A stretch of DNA of 64,000 nt, taken from the NCBI GenBank assembly GCA_946222005.1, contig CAMIHP010000001.1:145472-209471 (forward strand). The letters are read 5' to 3'. Shown piece by piece: positions 1-7,621 of the stretch (position 1 is its first letter; every line of letters starts with the position of its first letter). The position numbers and the translations under genes are program-made. Source of the stretch: an uncultured Candidatus Saccharibacteria bacterium (GTDB lineage: Bacteria > Patescibacteriota > Saccharimonadia > Saccharimonadales > Saccharimonadaceae). The notes under the pieces are model-generated. The model saw only the letters and a program-made list of their open reading frames with translations. It was not told the origin of the DNA and ran no database searches.

Positions 1-605
1 ATATCTCACCGGGGTTCTGCTGCCGCACACCAAAGCCACCAGCATGCTGCTCCAAAAAATCCATCATGCGCTGCTGGCGAGCTGACATATGGCGCGCATC
101 GACCTCATAATCGGCAAACACTACACGCCCACCCGGCTTGAGGATGCGATAAAATTCCTGCATCGTGGCCCGCATATCCTTTGCGTGCGATAGTGTCTCA
201 TTCACATACACCACATCAAAATACTCGTCTGGGAAGTCGGTGTGCGAGTAATCTCCCAGCACAAAGCGTGGCGCAGGAGTCATATGCCGCGACAACTTCT
301 CAGATATCTTAACCTCTCGTGGAGTGATGGTAATACCTATTACCTCACCCCCCCCCATTGGCCTGGACGAGGTATCGCGCCATCACGCCCTGGCCCGAGC
401 CTGCATCGAGCACACGGTCGGTCGGCTTAAGCTGCAGCTCCTTGGCAAACATCCGCAAGAAGTTCGCCTGAGCCTGCCGCTCATTCTTCGTCTCGCTCGT
501 CCAGTAGCCAGCGTGTTGCGATCGGCCCAGCACCATGTTGTAGCCAGCCCACGAGCCAAACCGCGAATAGTATGCTGCCACACCGTTGTTCTTTGTGTTC
601 ATCAT
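1..605 (-). pseudogene. SAM-dependent methyltransferase, frameshifted and cut by the window edge
   Basis: A class I methyltransferase split over two frames. The first part (605 down to 345) starts MMNTKNNG after an AAGGAG site and carries the SAM-binding motif I, VLDAGSGQGV. It then meets a run of nine G (348-356 on this strand) and stops at TGA. With eight G the frame continues as GEVIGITITP, then FDVVYVNETLSH (motif II/III region) and RILKPGGRVVFADY (post-motif), and runs off the left edge. The two halves together make a normal Rossmann methyltransferase of the UbiE/cyclopropane-synthase type. The break could be a homopolymer sequencing error, a real mutation, or a phase-variable tract. The family call is firm; the substrate is unknown. 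Confidence 0.8.
348..356. repeat. Homopolymer tract (nine C on +, nine G in the gene)
   Basis: Nine identical bases directly after the SAM-binding motif of the methyltransferase. Removing one base restores the full frame, so the length of this tract decides whether the protein is made. Confidence 0.85.
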
Positions 606-871
606 TTTCTCCTTGTTACTATACTTATTCTATAGTATAGCGTAGAACTGCTCAATGGAGCGGGTTTGCGAGAGCCTTTCTCCACCCTCCTCTCTCAGCC
701 TCTATTCCTCTTATGCTGCTTCTCTAATTCTCTTTCTGCATTTCATTTTTTCTACCTCAGATGAGCCTATTTCATCAAAGCATGAGCGATATCATAATTA
801 TGACAATGGGGCGATTTGTAGTATCATGTATAAGTATAAGTGTTATACCAATGAGGTGAGGAGGAAACACA

Positions 872-1522
872 ATGCCAAAACAAGAAGCAGCTGGCCTGCC
901 ATGGCCAACCCAAGCAGCCCGCAGACAAGCCACACGCCAGTCTGACCCTGCCATTCGCGATAGCAGCGCCTACCGGCAAAAGCCTGCTGAGGATGCCGAG
1001 CGCACCACGTCAGCAACCGCGCAGAGCGAGCTCGATGCTGCCAAGAACAAGCTTGCTACCCTACAAAAGGCATTGCAGCACGTGACCGCCGTCGAGATTG
1101 GTGAGGCACAGCTGGGCACCAGTGCACGCGATTACATTAGCCATGCGCTGGAGGTGTCGCGTATCTTTTCTGAGCTAGAGCACCGCCGCGTGCCTGTTAA
1201 TGGCTCATACAATGGCCAGCCCTTCCAAGTATTGCCCAGCTCCAGCCTCGAGCTGATCGAGCGCGACCTCGGCCGTGCAAGCTTTGGCCCCTATGGCCCA
1301 GCTGGCCTCACCCGCGTTGGCCCTCAGCCCAAAGAAGAGCTTACACTCGATGACTACGTCGCCGATGCCACTGCTCAAGCCACAGCCGACTACAACACCA
1401 AGAAAAAGCAAGCCGACGAGCAAGCCAAGGTCGCCACCGAGCTCCAAACCGCCCAAGAGCTCCTCGAGCGCAAAGGCTACGGCGTGACCGCACCAGAGGC
1501 TGGCAAGACGAAGGCCGCCTAA
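872..1522 (+). CDS. Hypothetical coiled-coil protein
   Basis: 216 residues, start chosen by a strong GAGGAGG site eight bases upstream. I do not recognise the family. The N-terminal ~45 residues are polar and rich in Ala, Gln and Arg. Residues ~45-75 (SELDAAKNKLATLQKALQ) and ~170-205 (NTKKKQADEQAKVATELQ) look like amphipathic or coiled-coil helices, separated by a Gly/Pro-containing middle part with GPYGPAG. There is no signal peptide or membrane segment, so it is probably cytoplasmic. It is one of the few plus-strand genes in the first 30 kb and stands alone. Confidence 0.7.
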   Translation: MPKQEAAGLPWPTQAARRQATRQSDPAIRDSSAYRQKPAEDAERTTSATAQSELDAAKNKLATLQKALQHVTAVEIGEAQLGTSARDYISHALEVSRIFSELEHRRVPVNGSYNGQPFQVLPSSSLELIERDLGRASFGPYGPAGLTRVGPQPKEELTLDDYVADATAQATADYNTKKKQADEQAKVATELQTAQELLERKGYGVTAPEAGKTKAA

Positions 1523-1672
1523 CCAGCTCCATAAATATGCACACCAAGGTAAGTATTGTGATGATGCTTACCTTTTTCGTTTGTGCGGCAAAGCTCTTGC
1601 TGCATATCTTACCCCTTCCTCTACTACTGATTATGAGGCACTATGCATCTGAATATATCTCTATACTATTCA

Positions 1673-2290
1673 TTATTTACTCTGCGTCGTCTGCCGCACA
1701 TACGCCACTGCTCGGACGAAGTCGTCGATGAGCGTCTGGCGCATGGCACCGTTGTATAGCGCAGCGGCTGGGTGGTAGAGCGGAATGACGACGAACTCTC
1801 GCTCGTGCAAGCGCACTTTGCGCGGCTGGCCATGGTCGCGGCTAATGCGCAGGTCGGGGATGAACCCGCCACCACTGTGTCGCCCAAGCGTCAGCACCGC
1901 CTTTGGCTGGATAATATCGAGCTGCTGCATGAGGTACGGCCAAAAGGCGCGCTTCTCCTCCGGCAGTGGATCGCGATTATTGGGCGGGCGATATTTAACG
2001 ATATTGGTGATATACACATCGCTGCGCACCAGGCCAGCCGTGGCGAGCATTTCGTCCAGGAACTTCCCTGCCGCCCCCACAAAAGGCTTGCCTTGCAGGT
2101 CTTCATTCTTGCCGGGTGCTTCCCCCACAAAGACGATATCGGCATTAGGGTTACCATCACCCAGCACCAGCTGCGTGGCCTGGGCAGCCAGCTCGGGGCA
2201 AAGCTTGGCAGCAATAATCTCCTCAGCGAGGTGCGCTAGCTGGGCGGCTTGGGTTTGGTCTGGCGTGGATGGGTCAAGTGGATGGGTCAT
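1673..2290 (-). CDS. Uracil-DNA glycosylase, family 4/5 type, without most Fe-S ligands
   Basis: 205 residues. Removes uracil from DNA to start base excision repair. Motif 1 is GEAPGKNEDLQGKPFVG (water-activating and uracil pocket) and motif 3 is HPAAALYN near the C-terminus, both typical of the thermophile-type enzymes. These normally hold a [4Fe-4S] cluster on four Cys. Here the central ones are replaced: the expected KCRPP reads KYRPP and the following Cys is Phe in RAFWPYL; only one N-terminal Cys (KLCPE) is left. The start is set by a -10 box six bases upstream of this ATG; an in-frame extension upstream has no support. Confidence 0.9.
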   Translation of the reverse strand: MTHPLDPSTPDQTQAAQLAHLAEEIIAAKLCPELAAQATQLVLGDGNPNADIVFVGEAPGKNEDLQGKPFVGAAGKFLDEMLATAGLVRSDVYITNIVKYRPPNNRDPLPEEKRAFWPYLMQQLDIIQPKAVLTLGRHSGGGFIPDLRISRDHGQPRKVRLHEREFVVIPLYHPAAALYNGAMRQTLIDDFVRAVAYVRQTTQSK

Positions 2291-2296
2291 ACACCC

Positions 2297-2302
2297 AGTA
2301 TA
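2297..2302 (-). promoter_or_regulatory. Leaderless -10 box (TATACT) of the uracil-DNA glycosylase
   Basis: TATACT, six bases, then ATG. Transcription would begin at or within a base or two of the start codon. Confidence 0.7.
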
Positions 2303-2367
2303 GCAATCGATGGGCGGATGGAGCAAAAAATCGATACTACAGCGACACACTACGTATGATAATGTAT

Positions 2368-2398
2368 CAAAAACACCCCCCACAAAAGGAGGTGTTTT
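2368..2398 (-). terminator. Rho-independent terminator of the PadR/ABC/FtsX operon
   Basis: Imperfect inverted repeat (AACACC... / ...GGTGTT, about 10 pairs with one mismatch) followed on the minus strand by a T run. It lies 40 bases beyond the permease stop codon. Confidence 0.75.
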
Positions 2399-2437
2399 GC
2401 TATGCGAGGAAGTAACGCGCTGAGTGTACTGTTTCCC

Positions 2438-4687
2438 CTACTCTGTCTGGTTTGCCTCTGGGTCGGTAAGCTTGCGCACCATGGGCAGCACCAGGTAGAT
2501 GCCGATGATGGCGGCGAGCAGCCCCCCACCAACGATGGCAAAGTACAGTGGTGAGAGCGTTGGCTTGAGCGAGGCGGAGAAGGTTGTGATGAAGACGGTA
2601 CCAACCCACACCCCAATGGCGCACGAGAGGAGCGAAACGCTCAGCAGCGGTACCAGCGACTCCGTCATAATGAGGCGCTTGAGTTGGCCCAGACGCATAC
2701 CACCGAGGCGCAGCGTGTAGAGCGAGCGCCGCCGCTCAAACAATCCACCAATCGTCGAGACAATCAAGCTTGCCACTGCAACGAAGAGCGTCACACCCAT
2801 GCCAGCGTAGGCCATTTCAGCGAAATTCTTGATGATAGGGTTGATTTGCGGGTGCTTCTCGAAGTCCCCACTGCGGATGTAGAGGAAATCCTGCGGAGTC
2901 TGGCGAGCATAAACAAGGGCGCGCACCTTCTCCACGTCATCATTATGAGCAACGGTGAGGAGATAATCCTTAGGGCCATTAGTATTGACTGGCTGCTCAG
3001 CCAGCGAGACATTCTTGACGACGGCACCATTGAAATCGAGCAAAGCATAGTGATCACCCTGTGCACCGCTGGGGCAGCTGTGCTCGGTGTAGATAGCGAG
3101 GTCGCTACAACGGATGGCACGAGCTTGGATGCGGCCATTGTCACCAGCAATAGGATACATTGGCGCGACATTAGTGATGTATGGCTGCTCGCTCAGGATC
3201 TTTTGGGTATCGGGCTGCAAGGTATGATCTTGCGAAGTGATCGCTACAGCGTTGCTGCGCAGCTGCGAGTAGCCGTTGTTGGCCACCGATGAAGCATTGA
3301 GGGCATCAATACCACTTACCGCCGAGAGGTAGAAGCTCCCCGCGAAGAGGGCCAGCACTACCCCACTCACACTGCGGAAGACAGCCTGCGAATGGACGGC
3401 AATTCGCTTGCCCGCGATCAAGGCCGAGCCACTGCGTGCATAGCGTGCCACGATGCGAGCAATCTTATTCGTTAGCCAGCCACCAGCCAGCACCAGGCCA
3501 AACATCACGCTGAGGAAGGCTGCGAAGAGAATGAGGGTTGGTATAGAGCTCTCACTTGCTCGCTCAGCCATCCAGTCGTGCCCAGGCTTCGACGCCATCC
3601 AGCCAAAGATACTGAGGCCGAATGCTAGAGGGATGACGCGCCATACCCGCAGCTTCTTCGTCTTTTCGGCTGAGCGTGAGACACCCAGTGGCGAGAGCTG
3701 TGCCTTGCGCATCCGGCGCCAGTTGACATACGTCGTCAGGCCAAGGGTCACACCAACGATGATAATATATTGATACCACTGCAGCGCAAGATCAGCTGGC
3801 CAGAAACGCATGTCGCCATAGGAGAAGCCATAAAGCGAGCTCTGCGTGAGTGTAAAGATAACGAGACCCAGCACCACACCGGCCAGCGAGGCCAGCAGCG
3901 ACTCGAGCAGCAGCACACGGGCCACTTGCCCCTTGGTCGCACCCACAAGGCGCAGAGCGGCGTAGCGCTTCTCGCGCTGTGCCCCACCCAGCTGCGTAGC
4001 AACAGCAACGAAGGTGACGATTGGGAAGAGTAAGATTGATCCACCCACGACCAGCATCATCAGCGAGAATGGGTCGAAGGCAACGCTCTTCGCTGTGCCA
4101 TTGACATCGGTAATGTAGACGTCGGCGTAGGAGTTGGGCTGCCCATTTTTCTTAGCATATTGGTTGCTCTTCTCAACCTCCTCCGCACTCACACCCTTGA
4201 CCAAGTACAGGTCATCAGGGCTCGCAGAGTACTCGTCTGGCAGCGTGCCAAGGTTGGTGGTGAGGCCAGCAAAGCGCTCGAGAATCTTATCCTCCGGGTG
4301 CTTGGCAATCGCCGCTGCTAAGCCCTTGGAGAGGTAGTATTCACCGGCCTTTGGTGTGTCCATCTTGGCAAATTTGGCAGACTTCTCAGTGCCCTGCAGC
4401 GAGATGACGCTGATCGTCTTGCCTCGCCATTCGGTCTTGTTGCCCCGCTCGACACCGCTAGCTTTGAGCGGCTCTTGGCCAGTCGCTTGTGGCTTTTGGG
4501 GGGTAAGCTGGGCTGCAGAGATAGTACTCGAGATAATCGCTCGGTTTTGGCGGCCCACCAAACCATTGAGCCCAGCGGCCATATAGCACAGCATGACGAT
4601 GCCAAGCGAGATAGCTGCCGCCGTGAGGCCCAGGCGCATCATCGATTGCCGGCCCGATTTTTTTAGTAATAACCAACTAACGCTCAT
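2438..4687 (-). CDS. ABC transporter permease, FtsX/MacB type
   Basis: 749 residues, start MSVSWLLLKK one base after the stop of the ATPase gene, with a GGGAGG site. One membrane helix near residue 25-45, a large extracytoplasmic domain to ~residue 225, then helices grouped at ~225-250, 280-300 and 320-340 (first FtsX core). A further helix pair and a second extracytoplasmic domain with a possible disulfide (CSDLAIYTEHSC) follow, then the last FtsX core (~620-745). This is the two-core plan of LolC/MacB-like or peptide-efflux permeases with the ATPase on a separate chain. Substrate is unknown; lipoprotein sorting, peptide export or cell-wall enzyme control are all possible. Third gene of the PadR operon. 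Confidence 0.9.
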   Translation of the reverse strand: MSVSWLLLKKSGRQSMMRLGLTAAAISLGIVMLCYMAAGLNGLVGRQNRAIISSTISAAQLTPQKPQATGQEPLKASGVERGNKTEWRGKTISVISLQGTEKSAKFAKMDTPKAGEYYLSKGLAAAIAKHPEDKILERFAGLTTNLGTLPDEYSASPDDLYLVKGVSAEEVEKSNQYAKKNGQPNSYADVYITDVNGTAKSVAFDPFSLMMLVVGGSILLFPIVTFVAVATQLGGAQREKRYAALRLVGATKGQVARVLLLESLLASLAGVVLGLVIFTLTQSSLYGFSYGDMRFWPADLALQWYQYIIIVGVTLGLTTYVNWRRMRKAQLSPLGVSRSAEKTKKLRVWRVIPLAFGLSIFGWMASKPGHDWMAERASESSIPTLILFAAFLSVMFGLVLAGGWLTNKIARIVARYARSGSALIAGKRIAVHSQAVFRSVSGVVLALFAGSFYLSAVSGIDALNASSVANNGYSQLRSNAVAITSQDHTLQPDTQKILSEQPYITNVAPMYPIAGDNGRIQARAIRCSDLAIYTEHSCPSGAQGDHYALLDFNGAVVKNVSLAEQPVNTNGPKDYLLTVAHNDDVEKVRALVYARQTPQDFLYIRSGDFEKHPQINPIIKNFAEMAYAGMGVTLFVAVASLIVSTIGGLFERRRSLYTLRLGGMRLGQLKRLIMTESLVPLLSVSLLSCAIGVWVGTVFITTFSASLKPTLSPLYFAIVGGGLLAAIIGIYLVLPMVRKLTDPEANQTE

Positions 4688-4688
4688 G

Positions 4689-5369
4689 CTACATCCCTCC
4701 CGAGATCTGCCCATCGCGCACGATGATCTCACGGTCGGCATAGGCAGCAATGGTTGGCTCGTGAGTGACCATAATCACAGTAGTGCCGTGTTGCTTAGCA
4801 GTGGCAATAAATAGTTCCATCACGCGCTGCGAGTTGAGGCTGTCGAGCGAGCCGGTTGGCTCATCGGCAAACAGCACCTTGGGCTTGATGACCATCGCTC
4901 GGGCAATTGCTACCCGCTGCATCTGCCCACCAGAGAGCTCACCGAGCATGTTGCCCGCCTTATCACCCAGCTCTACATTGTCTAGCCAGCGCTGAGCTGC
5001 TTCGTACGCGACGGCACGCTTCTCACCATTGAGCAGCAGTGGCAGCGCGACATTATCCAGCGCCGTGAGCTCTGGCACGAGCTGCCCAAACTGGAAGACA
5101 AAGCCAAAGGCTGTGCGCCTGAGGACGCTCCGCTGATCGTCATTAAGCTTGTCGATCCGTTTACCTGCGCAGTGAATCTCGCCACTGTCGACAGGGGTAA
5201 TCGCCGCCAGGCTATGGAGCAATGTACTCTTACCCGAGCCGCTCGGCCCCATAATGGCCAGCACTTCGCCCGGCATTACATCGAGCGACACGCCGCGCAA
5301 TGCTTCCGTCTGGCCGAAGGATTTCTTCAGGTTGCGGGCGCTAATGATTGGTTGATTGGTTGGTCTCAT
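4689..5369 (-). CDS. ABC transporter ATP-binding protein (LolD/MacB-like)
   Basis: 226 residues with every nucleotide-binding motif: Walker A GPSGSGKST (~40), Q-loop FQFGQLVPELT, signature LSGGQMQRVAIARAM, Walker B VLFADEPTGSLD and the switch His in MVTHEP. The SGSLDS-type D-loop and the short length match the MacB/LolD/FtsE group. The start overlaps the end of the PadR gene by 29 bases and has its own AAGGAGG site within that gene, so the two are probably coupled. It powers the FtsX-type permease encoded directly after it. Confidence 0.95.
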   Translation of the reverse strand: MRPTNQPIISARNLKKSFGQTEALRGVSLDVMPGEVLAIMGPSGSGKSTLLHSLAAITPVDSGEIHCAGKRIDKLNDDQRSVLRRTAFGFVFQFGQLVPELTALDNVALPLLLNGEKRAVAYEAAQRWLDNVELGDKAGNMLGELSGGQMQRVAIARAMVIKPKVLFADEPTGSLDSLNSQRVMELFIATAKQHGTTVIMVTHEPTIAAYADREIIVRDGQISGGM

Positions 5370-5892
5370 TGATCAGTTCCTCCTTGAGTTTGGTTAAGCG
5401 CGACGTCGTTAACTCAATCCAGCGCAGGTCTGCCTCCAGATGGTACAGTGCGTGGTCGATGAGTAGCGTGTCGGCTAAGTTGCTTTCGCGGCGACGGCTT
5501 GTGAGGTCGCGCATCCGCTGAATATGGGCTTGCCGCTGATTGTCTAGGTAGGGTGCGGCATCACCTTCGCGCAGGATTGCTAGCACGGTCTTGACGTACA
5601 TATTGGCCTGCGACTGATGCGATGGCAGCTCGGGCGCTTCCAGCCAGGCCTGCAGGTCTTGCTTGCCCTGCTCGGTAATGGCATAGCGCACTCGGTCTGG
5701 CCCACCAGACTCACTCGTGTCGGCAACCTCCTCCACTTTGTTGTCGCGTTTTAAGCGCCCCAATGTCGAGTAGACTTGCCCTGGCAAAATTGGCTTATCT
5801 TTGCCAAAGAAACCATCGTACTGCTTCTTCAGCTCGTAGCCATAGTTTGGCGCATTCGCCAACAATCCGAGTAATGTATATTGAACGTTCAT
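5341..5892 (-). CDS. PadR-family transcriptional repressor
   Basis: 183 residues starting MNVQYTLLGLLANAPNYGYE, the standard opening of a PadR winged-helix domain. The recognition region follows (PGQVYSTLGRLKRDNKVEE) with the wing at GPDRVRYAIT; the C-terminal half (~110-175) is the helical dimerisation arm. It is first in an operon with an ABC ATPase and FtsX permease, the usual partners of PadR regulators that control stress or antimicrobial efflux. Two related 17-bp palindromes lie over and just upstream of its promoter, so it likely represses its own operon. ATG is six bases from a TATAGT -10 box; a GGAG also sits close by. Confidence 0.93.
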   Translation of the reverse strand: MNVQYTLLGLLANAPNYGYELKKQYDGFFGKDKPILPGQVYSTLGRLKRDNKVEEVADTSESGGPDRVRYAITEQGKQDLQAWLEAPELPSHQSQANMYVKTVLAILREGDAAPYLDNQRQAHIQRMRDLTSRRRESNLADTLLIDHALYHLEADLRWIELTTSRLTKLKEELINETNQSTNH

Positions 5893-5898
5893 ATCTCC

Positions 5899-5951
5899 AC
5901 TATACACCGAGTGACTAGCGAATGCAAGCCTTATTATACACTTAGTGTATA
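5899..5951 (-). promoter_or_regulatory. padR promoter with two likely PadR operators
   Basis: The -10 box TATAGT (5899-5904) precedes the padR ATG by six bases. A 17-bp palindrome of two 8-base arms around one central base (TATACACT, T, AGTGTATA) lies at 5935-5951. A second copy matching at 13 of 17 positions lies at 5901-5917 and overlaps the -10 box. The centres are 34 bases apart, about three helical turns. Confidence 0.75.
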
Positions 5952-6326
5952 GTTTGAGTCAGAGGAGCGTATTTCAAGAGAATCTACCTCTGTTATTATG
6001 TTCACTCTATATCTTTTTTAGTAGCCCGATTTGATGTATTGCCCTATCGCTACCCTGCTCCACTGCCACCAATAAGCCCCGCTTAGTATCGGCAAGCACT
6101 ACACTATGCATAGCTAGACTCGTTTGCTTATGAGTAGCATACGTAGGCTATTTACGCATGATGATATGACGGTCATATATACTGCTCTCGAGCACGAGCA
6201 CTTCGTTTATTGCATTACCGCCCATAGCCAATAACTAACACAAGTAAAAAGGCCAGTCATACCACCAGCGCAGCCACGCAAGGATAGCCAAACTATACAG
6301 AGCCTCAGCTTCTCCAAGCACAGCAA
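5952..6326. other. Non-coding stretch upstream of padR
   Basis: No convincing gene. It contains the recurring ACCTCTGT motif at 5986, followed by TATTATG. The rest is unremarkable. Confidence 0.5.
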
Positions 6327-6354
6327 AAACACCCCAGAAGTATCTGGGGTGTTT
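6327..6354 (-). terminator. Terminator, perfect 12-bp stem
   Basis: AAACACCCCAGA, loop AGTA, TCTGGGGTGTTT, then T run on the minus strand, 43 bases beyond the stop of the 336-residue membrane protein. The AAACACCCC/GGGGTGTTT stem recurs after pnp. Confidence 0.85.
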
Positions 6355-6396
6355 GCACACGATACGTCGAGAGACGATCTATCTCATGGCCAATAA

Positions 6397-7407
6397 TTAG
6401 TCGCCAAGGGTATCCATCTTACCCTTGGTGCGCAAGATATCACGCAGTTCGCGGACAGATTCTTTGCTCGATGATTGTGCATCTTTGAGCTTGTCGTAGA
6501 GCGACTTTGTCAAAGATGTGCTTGGGATCTCGGGGCGCTTTGGTGAGCTACTGCTGCTATCACGGTTCTTGTAGTAGTTTACGAGGGCTACATAGTAAGC
6601 GCGCATCTCTTTGCGATACTTGATCTGCTCGTTGGCATAGTCGCGCACGCTGGCGTACTGTGAGTCTTTCATCTTATTAAGGGCGTTAAGGCAAGATTTT
6701 TGCTGCTCATCATACTTCTGGCCAGCTTCATCACCAGATGCGCTACTGAGTGGCGAGCTGTAGCTCGTGCGGCACGAATTGCTGTATTCTTTGTAGGCAG
6801 TAGCGACCGCGCCCGACTCTTTGAGTAGCGGCTTGACTTTTTCGTAATCACTCTTGTACTCTTCGAAGGCTTTCTTGACCTCACCATCGCGCATAGCAGC
6901 AGCTTTGCCGAGCTTGTCGAAGTGGTCATCCGCCTTGCGCACCACCTCGTTGATCGACGTTTCTGGGTCTGACCTGTCTATATTAAGGCTGGTTGAGTCG
7001 AAGCTATTCATCATAGCGTATGCCTTGCGGTAATCCTCGGTGCTTGGCCCCGAGAATAGTACGATACACACGATTATAATGATGATCAGCACAAATATAC
7101 CAATCCCGCCGCCAATCAAGCTCCATAGCAAGCCCTTGCTCATGCCCTGCTTGGGTGGCATTGGGCCCATTGGCCGGCCTGGCTGTGGCTGCATTGGCTG
7201 AGGTTGGCCTGGTGCTGGCTGAGCTGGTTGCTGTGAAATGGGTTGAGGTTGAGGCTGGGGCTGAGCTGCAGGTGCTGGCTCAGCGGCAGCAGCACGCTTG
7301 CTGGCCAGAGCGGCCTTCTCTTCCTCAGTATAAGGTGGGTTATTCATATCAAAGGTTGGGACAGCCTCTGGGGGTTGCTCCTGGGGGGTTGCTGGTTGAT
7401 TACTCAT
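6397..7407 (-). CDS. Membrane-anchored protein with Pro/Gln-rich N-terminal tail
   Basis: 336 residues, start after AAGGAG. Residues 1-90 are low-complexity, rich in Pro and Gln (runs of PQPQ, QPAQPAPGQPQP). One strong membrane helix follows at ~95-120 (GGGIGIFVLIIIIIVCIVLF), then ~215 residues of charged helical domain rich in Lys, Ser and Tyr with two cysteines. The layout suggests a cytoplasmic tail and an extracytoplasmic domain, as in two other proteins here (31793 and 35649). I do not recognise the outer domain. It forms its own transcription unit with a strong terminator. Confidence 0.75.
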   Translation of the reverse strand: MSNQPATPQEQPPEAVPTFDMNNPPYTEEEKAALASKRAAAAEPAPAAQPQPQPQPISQQPAQPAPGQPQPMQPQPGRPMGPMPPKQGMSKGLLWSLIGGGIGIFVLIIIIIVCIVLFSGPSTEDYRKAYAMMNSFDSTSLNIDRSDPETSINEVVRKADDHFDKLGKAAAMRDGEVKKAFEEYKSDYEKVKPLLKESGAVATAYKEYSNSCRTSYSSPLSSASGDEAGQKYDEQQKSCLNALNKMKDSQYASVRDYANEQIKYRKEMRAYYVALVNYYKNRDSSSSSPKRPEIPSTSLTKSLYDKLKDAQSSSKESVRELRDILRTKGKMDTLGD

Positions 7408-7558
7408 GCATCTCCTTGTTAACTTGGCTATTATTCACCATAACTATTATACCGGAATAGCAGCAATTGGCCAATATATATCTTGCTGTGGCTGCGCGCC
7501 CTCCTCTCCTTCACATCCACTCATACAGCACCAAAGAAAGCGGAGGTTGTTACCAGCA

Positions 7559-7589
7559 AAACACCCCACGCATCCTTGCTGGGGTGTTT
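7559..7589 (-). terminator. Terminator downstream of pnp
   Basis: AAACACCCCA / TGGGGTGTTT, ten perfect pairs with an 11-base loop, about 30 bases beyond the pnp stop codon. Confidence 0.8.
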
Positions 7590-7621
7590 GTCTTCTGTTG
7601 CGAGGCTCGTGCTCAGATCTG

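Noticed and set aside
345..347. TGA in the methyltransferase as recoded glycine (Gracilibacteria-type code)
   Set aside because: Other genes use TGA as a normal stop, and the frame after this TGA is not methyltransferase sequence; the adjacent frame is.
655..945. Open frame of 96 codons upstream of the coiled-coil gene
   Set aside because: Ser/Leu/Ile-rich composition typical of translated AT-rich spacer, no ribosome site, and it overlaps a well-supported start at 872.
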